A stretch of 64,000 nt of DNA from Legionella maioricensis (GCF_023618015.1 NZ_JAJKBJ010000003.1:1-64000), one strand, 5' to 3'; shown: positions 39,921 through 48,914, numbered from the stretch's first letter. The notes: a model not told the origin generated them from the letters alone. Program-made: numbers and translations.

Positions 39921-41194
39921 GCAGTCTCAATAGAGTATTTATTACCGGTCGTAGTGCATTAACCGCTGCCGGAGCTACAGCCGATGAGACCTGGAATGCC
40001 GTGCTTGCTGGGGAAAGCGGTATTGATGAGATTAAGCAATGGGATTTGGCACAATGGTCTCATCGTTTGGGTGGTGAATTAAAAGATTTTCAACCGGCTA
40101 AAATGCTGCCGGATCGCAAACTGATCAAAGTCATTTCTCGTCAGGACGTAATCGGTTTAAATGCAGCCGTTCAAGCCGTTGAGCACAGCCAGATGATCCC
40201 ATATAGAGATTCTCTTGACTGTGCCGATTCGTTTAATGAACAAACGGCTATTTATGTAGGGTCACCAGGGAATAAATATTTTCAGCAATATGATTTCTTG
40301 CCTTTACTGGCAAAAACGCAAGGCGATATGCAAGGTTTTGCCAATCAGTTATTTGATGAAGTACATCCCATGTGGTTGTTGCGGATTTTACCCAATAATG
40401 TTCTTGCCTATACCGGCATTACTTATGGCTTCAAAGGCCCAAATCATAACGTCACCAATCATGCTGTAGGTGGGACTCAGGCTATTTTAGAGGCTTATCA
40501 TGCAATACGTAGTGGCCAGGCTGATCGTGCTGTAGTGGTTGCTTATGATATGGGGGTTGAACCCCAAGCTTTGTTTTATTACACCCAGTTAGGTGTGGTG
40601 AGTGAGGATCATTTAAAACCTTTTGACCTCGAGCACAACGGTACTCTTCTGGCTGATGGCGCCGCTGCCCTTGTTTTGGAAAGTGAGGCCAGTGTTCGGG
40701 CCAGATCCGCGATTTGTTATGGTGAACTTATTGGTGGTTTATCTGCCAGCGAAGCAGCTGGATTGTTTTCTATAGAGTCCGACGGTCAGCATTTGACTGA
40801 TTTAATGGAGCGGACTCTTGATGCTGCCGAGCTAAGTAAAGAAGATATTGGTTTAATTGTGGCTCATGGTAATGGAAATAGTAAATCGGATGACAGCGAG
40901 GCCCAAGCAATTAGAACTGTATTTGCTCAAAATAAAGTACCCGTTACCGCATTTAAATGGTCAATGGGACACACCTTATGTGCATCAGGAGTTTTGGATG
41001 CAGTAATGACCACGTATGCTCTTGAACAACATTGTGCACCTGGTATTGCCAATTTAAACCAAATTGCCCCTGCTTGTGAGCAGTTGTCGCTGAGTGCAAA
41101 CCACCAAAAAGTGAATGCTAATTCCGCAGCATTGATGATTAACCGGGGTTTTGCCAGTATGAATGCCTGCTTGGTGATTAAAGCCTGTGACTAA
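39917..41194 (+). CDS. Ketosynthase homologue lacking the active-site Cys (chain-length-factor-like)
   Basis: This 425-residue thiolase-fold protein is related to FabF. Aligned with its neighbour, the catalytic Cys position is Ala183 (VTNHAVGGTQA), while both His residues remain (His317 in AHGNGN, His352 in MGHTLCASG). In type II polyketide systems such Cys-less partners form a heterodimer with the active ketosynthase and set chain length. The four-base overlap with the active ketosynthase gene fits a 1:1 complex. It cannot condense by the normal acyl-Cys mechanism. Confidence 0.85.
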   Translation: MSSLNRVFITGRSALTAAGATADETWNAVLAGESGIDEIKQWDLAQWSHRLGGELKDFQPAKMLPDRKLIKVISRQDVIGLNAAVQAVEHSQMIPYRDSLDCADSFNEQTAIYVGSPGNKYFQQYDFLPLLAKTQGDMQGFANQLFDEVHPMWLLRILPNNVLAYTGITYGFKGPNHNVTNHAVGGTQAILEAYHAIRSGQADRAVVVAYDMGVEPQALFYYTQLGVVSEDHLKPFDLEHNGTLLADGAAALVLESEASVRARSAICYGELIGGLSASEAAGLFSIESDGQHLTDLMERTLDAAELSKEDIGLIVAHGNGNSKSDDSEAQAIRTVFAQNKVPVTAFKWSMGHTLCASGVLDAVMTTYALEQHCAPGIANLNQIAPACEQLSLSANHQKVNANSAALMINRGFASMNACLVIKACD

Positions 41195-42029
41195 TATAGC
41201 GCAACAAATTAAAGACTTACCGGTTAGTTTGGCCGGTCGCTTTTTTTATCGTTTTCTGCCTTATCGCCGCCGCCTAATCTTGGCTAACATCAGTCAGGTT
41301 TTTGGTAATCAATTGGACGACAGTCAAAAAAAATACCTGGCGAAGTCGTATTATTCTCATTTGGCAAAATCGGCCAAAGAAATGCTACGGTTGCGCTTTA
41401 TGAGTGAAAAGCAATTACGTGGTTGTGTTGAGGTTAAAGGCCATGAGCAGATGTTATCTGTGGTGGCCCAGCAAAAAGGGGTTTTGGTTGTTACAGGCCA
41501 TTTTGGTAATTGGGAATTTGCTCCTTTAGGCGGAGTTCTTAATTTCAAAGAGTTTCAAGGACAATTTCATTTTATCCGGCGTACTTTACGATTCAAAGTT
41601 TTTGAGCGCATCATGTTTAAAAACTATTATCAAGCGGGTTTAAATGTGATCCCCAAAAAAAATTCTTTGGAGCAAGTTTGCGTCGCTTTAGAAAAAAATC
41701 ATGCAGTAATTTTTGTATTGGACCAACATGCCTCTTTGGTTAATCGTGATGGTATAGCAGTTGAGTTTTTCGGCAAAAAAGCTGGGACCTATCGGAGCTT
41801 AGCTACTTTAGCACGCTATACCGGGGTTCCTGTTGTACCTGCTGCAGGTTACCGATTACCTAATGGCAAGCATGTTTTAGAATTTTATGAGCCAATTCCC
41901 TGGAAGGACTATGGTAGTACTCATGAATCGCTTTACCAGAATACTTTAGCATACAATCAAGCATTAGAACGCATTATTTTGGCTCATCCTGAACAATGGA
42001 ATTGGATGCATAAGCGATGGAAGCTATAA
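41187..42029 (+). CDS. LpxL/LpxXL-family lipid A acyltransferase
   Basis: The 280-residue protein of the late-acyltransferase family carries the catalytic HxxxxE motif at His105-Glu110 (GHFGNWE). A downstream DQHASLVNRDGIAVEFFG matches the conserved substrate-binding region. The end AHPEQWNWMHKRWKL is a family hallmark. It probably transfers the chain made by the upstream genes to lipid A at the inner membrane. No long N-terminal membrane helix is visible. The GTG start overlaps the preceding gene by eight bases, making it the last gene of the five-gene operon. Confidence 0.87.
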   Translation: MTNIAQQIKDLPVSLAGRFFYRFLPYRRRLILANISQVFGNQLDDSQKKYLAKSYYSHLAKSAKEMLRLRFMSEKQLRGCVEVKGHEQMLSVVAQQKGVLVVTGHFGNWEFAPLGGVLNFKEFQGQFHFIRRTLRFKVFERIMFKNYYQAGLNVIPKKNSLEQVCVALEKNHAVIFVLDQHASLVNRDGIAVEFFGKKAGTYRSLATLARYTGVPVVPAAGYRLPNGKHVLEFYEPIPWKDYGSTHESLYQNTLAYNQALERIILAHPEQWNWMHKRWKL

Positions 42030-42115
42030 GCGACTTCATAGGAATAATGCTAGAATCGTATTTATTTATTACCATGCCTCTTTAAGTATATTTGGCCACT
42101 CAAATTTATTATGCA

Positions 42116-43135
42116 ATGCCTTTAAAATTAAAGAAGTCTCTATTTGCCAGAAATAGGGATCGAGAAAAAGAATTTGGCGAAATTTTTAATAAGACCTCCA
42201 GGGGGTTAAGTTATGTTATGCCCCTAGCCCTTACCGTGTTTTTTACTCCCGCTATTATTACTACCAGCCTATTTTCAAAAGAACTTATCGCCATGTTGGC
42301 TAATCTTTCGCTGAGCTTGGGCTACTTAACCAATTTTGCCTATAAAATTTATCAAAAAGAAATCAGTAAATCTGAGTTAATGATTTCATCTTTAACCTTG
42401 GTTGCATTTTTAATTATTGCTTATACCCTATGTCCTCCAATCGCTGCATTATCTTTTTTCAGTGCACTTAGTTTTTTAAATCAATTGGCGGTGGCAGTTA
42501 ATCTGTTTTTTTTAATGAAGCACGTTGTCGTTCCTCCCTGTAAAAAGATGATAGAGAATATTGCTCAATACATGGGATTTAATATTGCGGGGCGTTATTA
42601 TTCCAGACCGCCATTAACCCTGGAGCATGATCGTTTTATTCTTGATCAATTGCTGTTAAAAACCTATGGGCATGATAGTTTTTCCGCCGAGTTCAATGAA
42701 ACGGAGATTGTTAGTTTTAATAAACTATTGCTTAAACTCAGTGAATATATTGATAAATATGATGAGTCTATTTTCGGTTATATTAATAATAAAGACGCGA
42801 TTGCTGATTTGGAAAAGCAAATTGCTCAGCTTACAACTCGCGCTACTACTGATTCCAGTTATGCTTTTATTCGAAGAAAAATAGGATTCAAAACAACAAA
42901 AATAAATCTGTTGCAGGAGGCAAAAGAAACAGTATCTGCTACGCTTGAAAATCCATTCAGTGATGCAGCGGCTGCCTTACGCTTTTTTAAAGGAGTCGAT
43001 GCCAATGAATTGGAACAAAATCGCGAGCTGGTGTTAAGTACAGGGTTGCAGTGTTTACAAAATGAAATTCAAAGACAGCAGGAAAAAATAACCTCATTGC
43101 AAGTTTGCTTACCCCAGGCTGGCGGATCCATTTAA
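42116..43135 (+). CDS. Four-helix membrane protein of unknown function
   Basis: The protein is not recognised. It has 339 residues from ATG 42116 (a TTG at 42092 would add eight); neither start has a good ribosome binding site. A basic N-terminus is followed by about four hydrophobic segments within roughly residues 30-135. A soluble C-terminal part has a short coiled-coil-prone stretch (DAIADLEKQIAQL) and ends in QQEKITSLQ. There is no signal peptide. It lies after the lipid A operon and is convergent with the PilZ gene. A genus-specific membrane protein or effector is possible, but nothing in the sequence decides. Confidence 0.65.
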   Translation: MPLKLKKSLFARNRDREKEFGEIFNKTSRGLSYVMPLALTVFFTPAIITTSLFSKELIAMLANLSLSLGYLTNFAYKIYQKEISKSELMISSLTLVAFLIIAYTLCPPIAALSFFSALSFLNQLAVAVNLFFLMKHVVVPPCKKMIENIAQYMGFNIAGRYYSRPPLTLEHDRFILDQLLLKTYGHDSFSAEFNETEIVSFNKLLLKLSEYIDKYDESIFGYINNKDAIADLEKQIAQLTTRATTDSSYAFIRRKIGFKTTKINLLQEAKETVSATLENPFSDAAAALRFFKGVDANELEQNRELVLSTGLQCLQNEIQRQQEKITSLQVCLPQAGGSI

Positions 43136-43162
43136 TTAACTCATGCCTGTTCGTGTAATCAC

Positions 43163-43468
43163 TTATTCAGATTGCTTGCTTTGTTCATTCCTTAAATTTT
43201 TTAATACTAAAAACAGCCTGTTGATTTCTTCTTCTTTGTTAAAAACAAGGACCATGGTGTATTGTTCGGATCTTAAAACTTCATAACTGATGTTCATTGA
43301 GAAATTATGAATATTTAATTCGAGTATTCCATGTTTCGGAACGAGATTATTTTTTTTTATTAAAACGCCAGTAGCTGATATATCAACAATCTCTATAGGA
43401 TTATTTTCTATCTTGGCTAGTATTCTTCCGGTGTTTTTTATCCTGAAAAACTGCCTGTTTTCATCCAT
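43163..43468 (-). CDS. PilZ-domain protein (c-di-GMP receptor type)
   Basis: The 101-residue protein has both PilZ ligand motifs in order: RxxxR as RQFFR at residues 5-9 and (D/N)xSxxG as DISATG at about 29-34. These bind c-di-GMP in the family. It is a stand-alone PilZ domain with no fused enzyme, so it probably acts by protein contact. The tail is charged and helical. The sequence does not show a partner. Confidence 0.85.
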   Translation of the reverse strand: MDENRQFFRIKNTGRILAKIENNPIEIVDISATGVLIKKNNLVPKHGILELNIHNFSMNISYEVLRSEQYTMVLVFNKEEEINRLFLVLKNLRNEQSKQSE

Positions 43469-43564
43469 TGACGTAATAACAAAAATAAATTGATGATTCG
43501 ATTGTAGGTTTATTCTAATACCAACGTCAAGGTTAGTTTTTTTAGTGATTAATCATCAGAATTG

Positions 43565-43596
43565 ATTGAACCACCTTCTCATTGAGATGGTTCAAT
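43565..43596 (-). terminator. Hairpin downstream of the 762-residue gene
   Basis: ATTGAACCA pairs with TGGTTCAAT and TCTC with GAGA around an ATT loop, with a 3-base bulge. It lies just after the stop of the minus-strand gene. There is no T-run, so the function is uncertain. Confidence 0.35.
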
Positions 43597-43617
43597 TACG
43601 CTGCCGTGGGCTGCAAG

Positions 43618-45906
43618 CTAAACGACTAGTCCCTTACTGGGATCTTTCTCGGAAGAACCTGGGGGCGGATGAGGGATGGAGGATTTAAAAAATGCCCCCA
43701 GCTCACTCTTTGCCCAATTGAATGCACTGTATGCTAATTCTGAAGTGGTTTCTAACGTGGTCTCTAAAAGATTGGACTCAGTAACTGCGGGAATATTTTG
43801 CACTATGGTTTTTTCTTCTAATAGTTCTGGAAATGAACAGGTCAATTCACGGGTGATTTGCTGCAGGTGAGGCGACGCATCATCGATTTTTTTTAATAAA
43901 GATAGAGCGTTTGTTGGAGAACCCTGGATTAAAGTTAACTCTAATAAACGGATGCAGTTAGCAATCAAATGAGGTTGATTTTGCATTAGCCAGCCATCCA
44001 TTTTGTTAGTTTCTTTACCGTCTTCGAAAAGTTTCTGGAATAAATCATGGAGTTTTTGTCTTACCTCTAACTCATTTTTTAATCTTGTTTTTAATGAAAA
44101 AACGTTTAGCGCCTCAATGAGCTCATCAAGAGTGTCTTGGGTTAGTGGTGGGGTCATTTCTTTTAATAATGTGGGTAGATCGGGGGCTGATTTATAAGGC
44201 AATAATTGAGTACCTTGGCCCGCTTCAATAGAGGTCACTGGATCTTGGCTTATGTTGAAAGAGACGGGTGCAACATAGAACGGCAAATTAGGCAAGAAGA
44301 ATCCAGTCCATCCAGATACCCAGCAGCGCTTTAAGCGCGTGAATAAACGAGCAAAAAATCCGTTTCCTTGATTGAAACTTAATTCCAGTAGCGCTTCCGA
44401 ACGCGCAGTCGTTGCGATGGTTATCATTTCCTGATGCGTATCTGGGGCTAATTTGCGTAGAGCCCAGGTACATAAATTTACCACTTGAGTATAGTTTTTT
44501 TCCCCTCCTTTTAGGCCAAAATATTGAATGGTTCGTTTAGCATCGAATAGAAACAAGATGAAACTGATTTGTTCGTCATATAAGTCTGGATAACGTAAAA
44601 AACAATTAAAGAGCTGTTCTCTGATTGAACGATCCAATTCAGGTCTAATTATTAAATCGGCAAGTGGATATAAATATTTATGTTGATTTACGACCCTGGT
44701 TTCTTGTACATAAAAATTTAGGTAATCGTTGACTACTAGGCTGATTTTGGCATCATCGCCTTTAAAGTGTATTAAAAAATAAGCAAGAGCGATTACATGC
44801 TTTTTATGCTCAGCAAGTTGCGCAACCAAAGTATTTTCAGGAATCGGTCCCGCTGCTTGTTCTTTGCTCTCTTCAGTCTTTTTAGTGCTTAGAAAATTTG
44901 CAAAAAATCCTTTTGCCGGGGAGATTGTTTTGGGGACTGAAGCATTTAGTTGAATCCGTTGTTTCATGCTTTCAATCGTTACCCGGCCGGATTGGTAAAA
45001 TAAGCCTATTTCTCCAGCTTGGGCATTTGCACGTACATAGTGATTGGTTAAATGGGCTGTTTTTTTGGTTAGTTCAGTAAACTCTTCTTTTTCATGTAGA
45101 GAAATTAATAACTGAACGGCTTGTAAGGAAAATTGGTGATTTTGAAGTAATAGTTTGTCAGTCAATCGATTAATATAAGTGACGTACGCTTTATGATGAT
45201 GGCCATTAAGAAAGAGACGAATTGCCAAAATGAGTCGCATTTCTTCATTATGTTCATATAATATTTTTGTGGCAGGATTAAATAACTCCAAATGCTTAAT
45301 CATATTAGTAATAATGGCTTCTCTTTTCATTTCATTCATTTTGGTTAATTCAGTGCTGATATGAGTATCAGCCCCTTTCATTAGATGAGCTAAAGTAAAA
45401 TGGGCATTAGGCATGGAGGAGTAATGATTTAGCCAATAAATAATTACTTGTGGATAAGGGTATTTTTTAAGCAAGCTTTCAATTTGCTCTTCTTTAAACT
45501 GGTGAAAATGAGGGACTGAGCAAAGAATACTAACAGCTGTTTCAGGGGGTAATTTATCAATTACTGCTTCAGACAGTATTTTTATGTCTACTTGATGGAC
45601 TAAGGCATTAAGACGAGAGGGGAGATGCGTTTCAGCGTTGGTTAATCGAGCTAAAATGGATTCCCCCTTCAGGCTCGTCAAGTAATCCTGGTGACTTAAC
45701 AGATGCATAATCAATAACGAGCGAACCTGTTCATTCTGGGTGAGCGTAACGAGTTCAAGTATTTGCTGATGGGTTAATTTATTCGTTTCCAACATGATTA
45801 GAAAGTCTGATTGATTTTCTTCGTTCGCATTGATATTTCTTAAAAAGACGGTGTTTCCCATGGCTGCTTTTAACAACTCAAAATCCTGCAGTGAACTGTT
45901 CGTCAT
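43618..45906 (-). CDS. Large helical protein of unknown function, possible effector
   Basis: This 762-residue protein has no recognised catalytic domain. It is mostly alpha-helical and rich in Leu, Glu, Lys and His, with no signal peptide. A hydrophobic stretch occurs around GWTGFFLPNLPFYVAPV near the middle-to-late third. The C-terminus is Pro/Ser/Glu/Lys-rich (HPPPGSSEKDPSKGLVV), compatible with an unstructured secretion tail. From memory, genes at the equivalent place in L. pneumophila have been listed among Dot/Icm substrates, but I cannot verify homology. A 56-residue ORF lies 13 bp upstream on the same strand. Confidence 0.75.
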   Translation of the reverse strand: MTNSSLQDFELLKAAMGNTVFLRNINANEENQSDFLIMLETNKLTHQQILELVTLTQNEQVRSLLIMHLLSHQDYLTSLKGESILARLTNAETHLPSRLNALVHQVDIKILSEAVIDKLPPETAVSILCSVPHFHQFKEEQIESLLKKYPYPQVIIYWLNHYSSMPNAHFTLAHLMKGADTHISTELTKMNEMKREAIITNMIKHLELFNPATKILYEHNEEMRLILAIRLFLNGHHHKAYVTYINRLTDKLLLQNHQFSLQAVQLLISLHEKEEFTELTKKTAHLTNHYVRANAQAGEIGLFYQSGRVTIESMKQRIQLNASVPKTISPAKGFFANFLSTKKTEESKEQAAGPIPENTLVAQLAEHKKHVIALAYFLIHFKGDDAKISLVVNDYLNFYVQETRVVNQHKYLYPLADLIIRPELDRSIREQLFNCFLRYPDLYDEQISFILFLFDAKRTIQYFGLKGGEKNYTQVVNLCTWALRKLAPDTHQEMITIATTARSEALLELSFNQGNGFFARLFTRLKRCWVSGWTGFFLPNLPFYVAPVSFNISQDPVTSIEAGQGTQLLPYKSAPDLPTLLKEMTPPLTQDTLDELIEALNVFSLKTRLKNELEVRQKLHDLFQKLFEDGKETNKMDGWLMQNQPHLIANCIRLLELTLIQGSPTNALSLLKKIDDASPHLQQITRELTCSFPELLEEKTIVQNIPAVTESNLLETTLETTSELAYSAFNWAKSELGAFFKSSIPHPPPGSSEKDPSKGLVV

Positions 45907-45919
45907 ATAATTTCTCCAG

Positions 45920-46090
45920 TCAGCTAAGGTTGATAATTTCGTAATAAGGTTTAGGAGTAGTGATGGTTGTTAATTTTTGTTTTATGGAGATAAGAATTTC
46001 TCTGTTTGGGAGATAGTGTTTTAAATCAGTAATAGGGAGTTGGCCGGTAGTTACTTTCTTGTTTGATATAGGGTAAACAAAATCAACCAC
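45920..46090 (-). CDS. Small 56-residue protein upstream of the 762-residue gene
   Basis: A GTG start at 46090 has a perfect AAGGAGG five bases upstream, the strongest ribosome binding site in this region. The frame is open further 5' (GTG at 46132), but the Shine-Dalgarno decides for 46090. The protein begins MVDFVYPISNKKVTTGQL and contains LPNREILISIKQKL. It has no membrane helix or known motif. It ends 13 bp before the large gene and is probably cotranscribed with it. The family is not recognised. Confidence 0.6.
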   Translation of the reverse strand: MVDFVYPISNKKVTTGQLPITDLKHYLPNREILISIKQKLTTITTPKPYYEIINLS

Positions 46091-46310
46091 GTGATCCTCC
46101 TTGACCATGAATTCGATGATGTTTTTATGCACTCTTCATTCTAAAGAGGTGTTCAAAACTAAATCTGCAATTGAATTTATTGTATTTAATTCCTAGTGGT
46201 TCTTATGATGAAGCAACCGGCAAATTTAGGTTGCAGAATAATAAATGGCTGTAATCAGAATAACGGTTTGAAAAAAAAACTCAATAGTGGTGTTAATTTT
46301 GTCAAAAATG

Positions 46311-47147
46311 CTATGAAAGTAATATTCCTTCATAAACAAAGGTGGCAGGTCCAGTTAGGCGGATTGAACCATTAATCTCAGGCCAATCAATGACTAAATC
46401 ACCCCCCGGGAGCGTTACGGTAATCTGATTAGCGAGATGGTGGTATAAATGACCAATTGCAGCCGCAGCAACTGCGCCACTACCACATGCCTGTGTTTCA
46501 CCACAACCTCGTTCATAGACGCGTAGTTTGATTTGATTTTTATTAATTATTTGCATAAACCCAGTATTCGTTTGTTCGGGAAAGCGTGGATGGAGGCTGA
46601 TTTGTCGACCTAAAACGTCAACCGGAGCTGTGTTTACATCCGACACTAATAATACCGCGTGTGGATTGCCTACACTGATGGCATGAAGAGACACGGTTTT
46701 ACCCCTATTCAGTTCGAGAGTATATTCTGGTAATTGCTTTTCAGCTACGAGAGGAATATTGGTCGGAGCCAGTTTAGGAATACCCATATCGACACTGACG
46801 CTGTTATCTCCATTAATGTATAAATCCATCTGCGTGGTTTTAGTGGCAACAGTTAACTTATTTTTGGTGGTTAAGCCGTAATGCTTGGCAAATAATGCTA
46901 AGCAGCGTGCTCCATTCCCGCATTGCCCCACTTCCTGGCCATCTGCATTGAAGATACGGTAAGTAAAATCGACACTGTCTTTCTTGCTGCGCTCAATGAG
47001 TAAGCACTGGTCAAAACCGACACCGGTGTTACGCTGAGCCAGAAGAGCTATTCTTTCCGGGGTGAGGCTTATTTCTTGATTAATGCCATCAATAACCATG
47101 AAGTCATTACCTAGGCCATGCATTTTTGTAAATCGTATATTCATCAT
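46311..47147 (-). CDS. dapF: Diaminopimelate epimerase
   Basis: DapF converts LL- to meso-diaminopimelate for lysine and peptidoglycan synthesis. The 278-residue cofactor-independent enzyme has KMHGLGNDF at the start. Both active-site cysteines are present, in DGQEVGQCGNGARC (about residues 69-82) and RGCGETQACGSGA (about 215-227). The ATG overlaps the stop of the small lipoprotein gene upstream. Confidence 0.97.
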   Translation of the reverse strand: MMNIRFTKMHGLGNDFMVIDGINQEISLTPERIALLAQRNTGVGFDQCLLIERSKKDSVDFTYRIFNADGQEVGQCGNGARCLALFAKHYGLTTKNKLTVATKTTQMDLYINGDNSVSVDMGIPKLAPTNIPLVAEKQLPEYTLELNRGKTVSLHAISVGNPHAVLLVSDVNTAPVDVLGRQISLHPRFPEQTNTGFMQIINKNQIKLRVYERGCGETQACGSGAVAAAAIGHLYHHLANQITVTLPGGDLVIDWPEINGSIRLTGPATFVYEGILLS

Positions 47148-47284
47148 TTGCTCTCTGCTTCCTTAGTGGTCTTTGTCTGGGCAGTTTTTCCAGGTGAAGG
47201 AAGATATAAAGGGCCTTTTTGACCGCAGGAGGATAAGAATAAAAAAGTCGCGCAGGCAAGAAAAACGAAGCAAACAGATTTCAT
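47144..47284 (-). CDS. lptM: LptM (YifL)-family small lipoprotein
   Basis: This 46-residue protein has a signal peptide ending in the lipobox LSSC (Cys20 lipidated), then GQKGPLYLPSPGK. This short mature sequence matches the GLKGPLYFPP signature of LptM/YifL, which helps mature the LptD outer-membrane LPS translocon. It lies directly before dapF with a four-base overlap, the same order as yifL-dapF in E. coli. Confidence 0.9.
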   Translation of the reverse strand: MKSVCFVFLACATFLFLSSCGQKGPLYLPSPGKTAQTKTTKEAESK

Positions 47285-47438
47285 TAAGAATAGCCAGTGG
47301 TTAAAATTTAATTATATGAAATTTAACTTGGAAAAAGCAATTCAATGCTCTTGTTGGGATTAAATAACATCAGGTTACTCCCTTTTACATTATGCAGTGG
47401 AGCGAGCAAGCAAGCAAAAAAAAGGAGAAGCCTGATGG

Positions 47439-48914
47439 CTAGCGAAACATTATATTGGGGTTGCTATTCTCATCAACCTGCATTTCCTCAGAGGGTAAGT
47501 CTGTCTCCCGTGTGTCTCGCAATAAGCCTATAGATTGATGCATGCTTTTAGTAAGGCGGTAATGGGATTGTGGACCAATGTAAAACAATTCTTTGCATTG
47601 TATTGTTTCACCTTTCTTATTGGTTTCGCTCCAGTTAAGTTTATAAACCAGTACATCAGGGATTAAACTTTCTCCACTGTAGATTGGTTTTACATAAATA
47701 TGAATTTTGTCCGTGTCCTTGTTTAAGAGCTTGTGTCTTACAAATAATTCTATTGCTTCAAGGGTATTGTAATTGGCTTCAGCTGTAGACGGTACCACAG
47801 GAATGATTTCTTTTTCCGGATCTTCAGGGGTAGCCTCCAGGAAGTCAATTAAACAACTGGTAACAATATGAGCCCAATGTTTCGACCGACTCTCAGCGCT
47901 GCTATTAATGGTTGCTCCATGTGCTCTAAATACATTTGCAGCACTTTCTCTCATTAAGGCGAGTAGTGATTCCCTTTTGGTTCCTGAGCGTCCAAGAATA
48001 GATTCTCGAGTTGGAGTAAATTGTACTGGTTGAGCTCTGTCAAATACTAATTTAGGAAGCGCGCTAGTAATGCGTGCTTGTGACGCTTTTCGGACATCAA
48101 TCCGATCTTTTCCGGAGACTTTACCGTAAGGTGTCACAGGCTTAAAGAGCCTATAGGCATTATCTATTTCACAAACAGGTCTCACTTTGGTTTTACCAGG
48201 AGTTCGCATGAGATGGGGATAACCTTTTTCGGGAGTCGCTGGAGATAAGGGTACGCCGACTCTGACTCCCGTCGCTTCGAGTTTGGTTTCTAACTCAGGA
48301 TTCTTAACTGTACTTGCAAAAATGAATGGATTGATGCCATCATCTTCTCTATACTCTTGAGCCACTCTTTTCGTCGTCGATATATCCTTATCTTCCTCTT
48401 CTTGATATTTTCTTTTGCCTTTACGTGCGGGTTGCTCCCGACTTAAGGTTGCGGCATCGCTTAAATTATCAAAGCTGACTCTTTTTATAGAGCTTAACGT
48501 GGACAGGAAAAAAAACCTGGTTACATGTTCTCTTTGTTGTTGTTCAAATCTGGAAATTAATATGTTCCATTGAGCTCGCGAAATAGATAGACTCTCCAAG
48601 TTCATCTTTTTAAAAATACTGCGTTGTTGAAAAGCAGTAATTTTTAATGTGGCGCCCGTTTGGGTCTTTTGAAGTTCAAAGAGTATCCGTTCTTTTGCAT
48701 CAGTGGATAAAGTCATTTGAGTCAGGGAAGAAAAAGCGGTCTGTATTTGTATGACAGGTACTCCGCTGTGGGTGGAAAGTGCTTTAATAAAGGCAACACG
48801 TTTTAATTCATCAGGTTCTTGCGTAAAATCCGTACTTAATCTCAGCCATTCGGTGCTGTTAAGTTCGGTTAAACAATCTAGTAGCGCAAGGTTTTTAATG
48901 ATTTCTTCTAGCAT
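47439..48914 (-). CDS. Unknown 491-residue protein with NLS-like basic stretch
   Basis: The protein is not recognised. The ATG at 48914 is preferred; a TTG at 48932 would add six residues. The N-terminal third is helical. Residues 164-169 (RKGKRK) and the KR at 182-183 form a bipartite nuclear-localisation-like pattern, followed by a Pro/Thr-rich region with TPGKTKV and PVTPYGK. The C-terminal domain (about 330-460) looks folded (HWAHIVTSCLIDFLE; ELFYIGPQSHYRL). The tail is acidic (DTRETDLPSEEMQVDE), resembling the Glu-rich signals of some Dot/Icm substrates. It has no signal peptide. Effector status is inference only. Confidence 0.72.
   Translation of the reverse strand: MLEEIIKNLALLDCLTELNSTEWLRLSTDFTQEPDELKRVAFIKALSTHSGVPVIQIQTAFSSLTQMTLSTDAKERILFELQKTQTGATLKITAFQQRSIFKKMNLESLSISRAQWNILISRFEQQQREHVTRFFFLSTLSSIKRVSFDNLSDAATLSREQPARKGKRKYQEEEDKDISTTKRVAQEYREDDGINPFIFASTVKNPELETKLEATGVRVGVPLSPATPEKGYPHLMRTPGKTKVRPVCEIDNAYRLFKPVTPYGKVSGKDRIDVRKASQARITSALPKLVFDRAQPVQFTPTRESILGRSGTKRESLLALMRESAANVFRAHGATINSSAESRSKHWAHIVTSCLIDFLEATPEDPEKEIIPVVPSTAEANYNTLEAIELFVRHKLLNKDTDKIHIYVKPIYSGESLIPDVLVYKLNWSETNKKGETIQCKELFYIGPQSHYRLTKSMHQSIGLLRDTRETDLPSEEMQVDENSNPNIMFR

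Noticed and set aside
47345..47533. Plus-strand frame of 62 codons beside lptM
   Set aside because: It overlaps the end of the 491-residue gene on the other strand, and has no ribosome binding site and no recognisable product.
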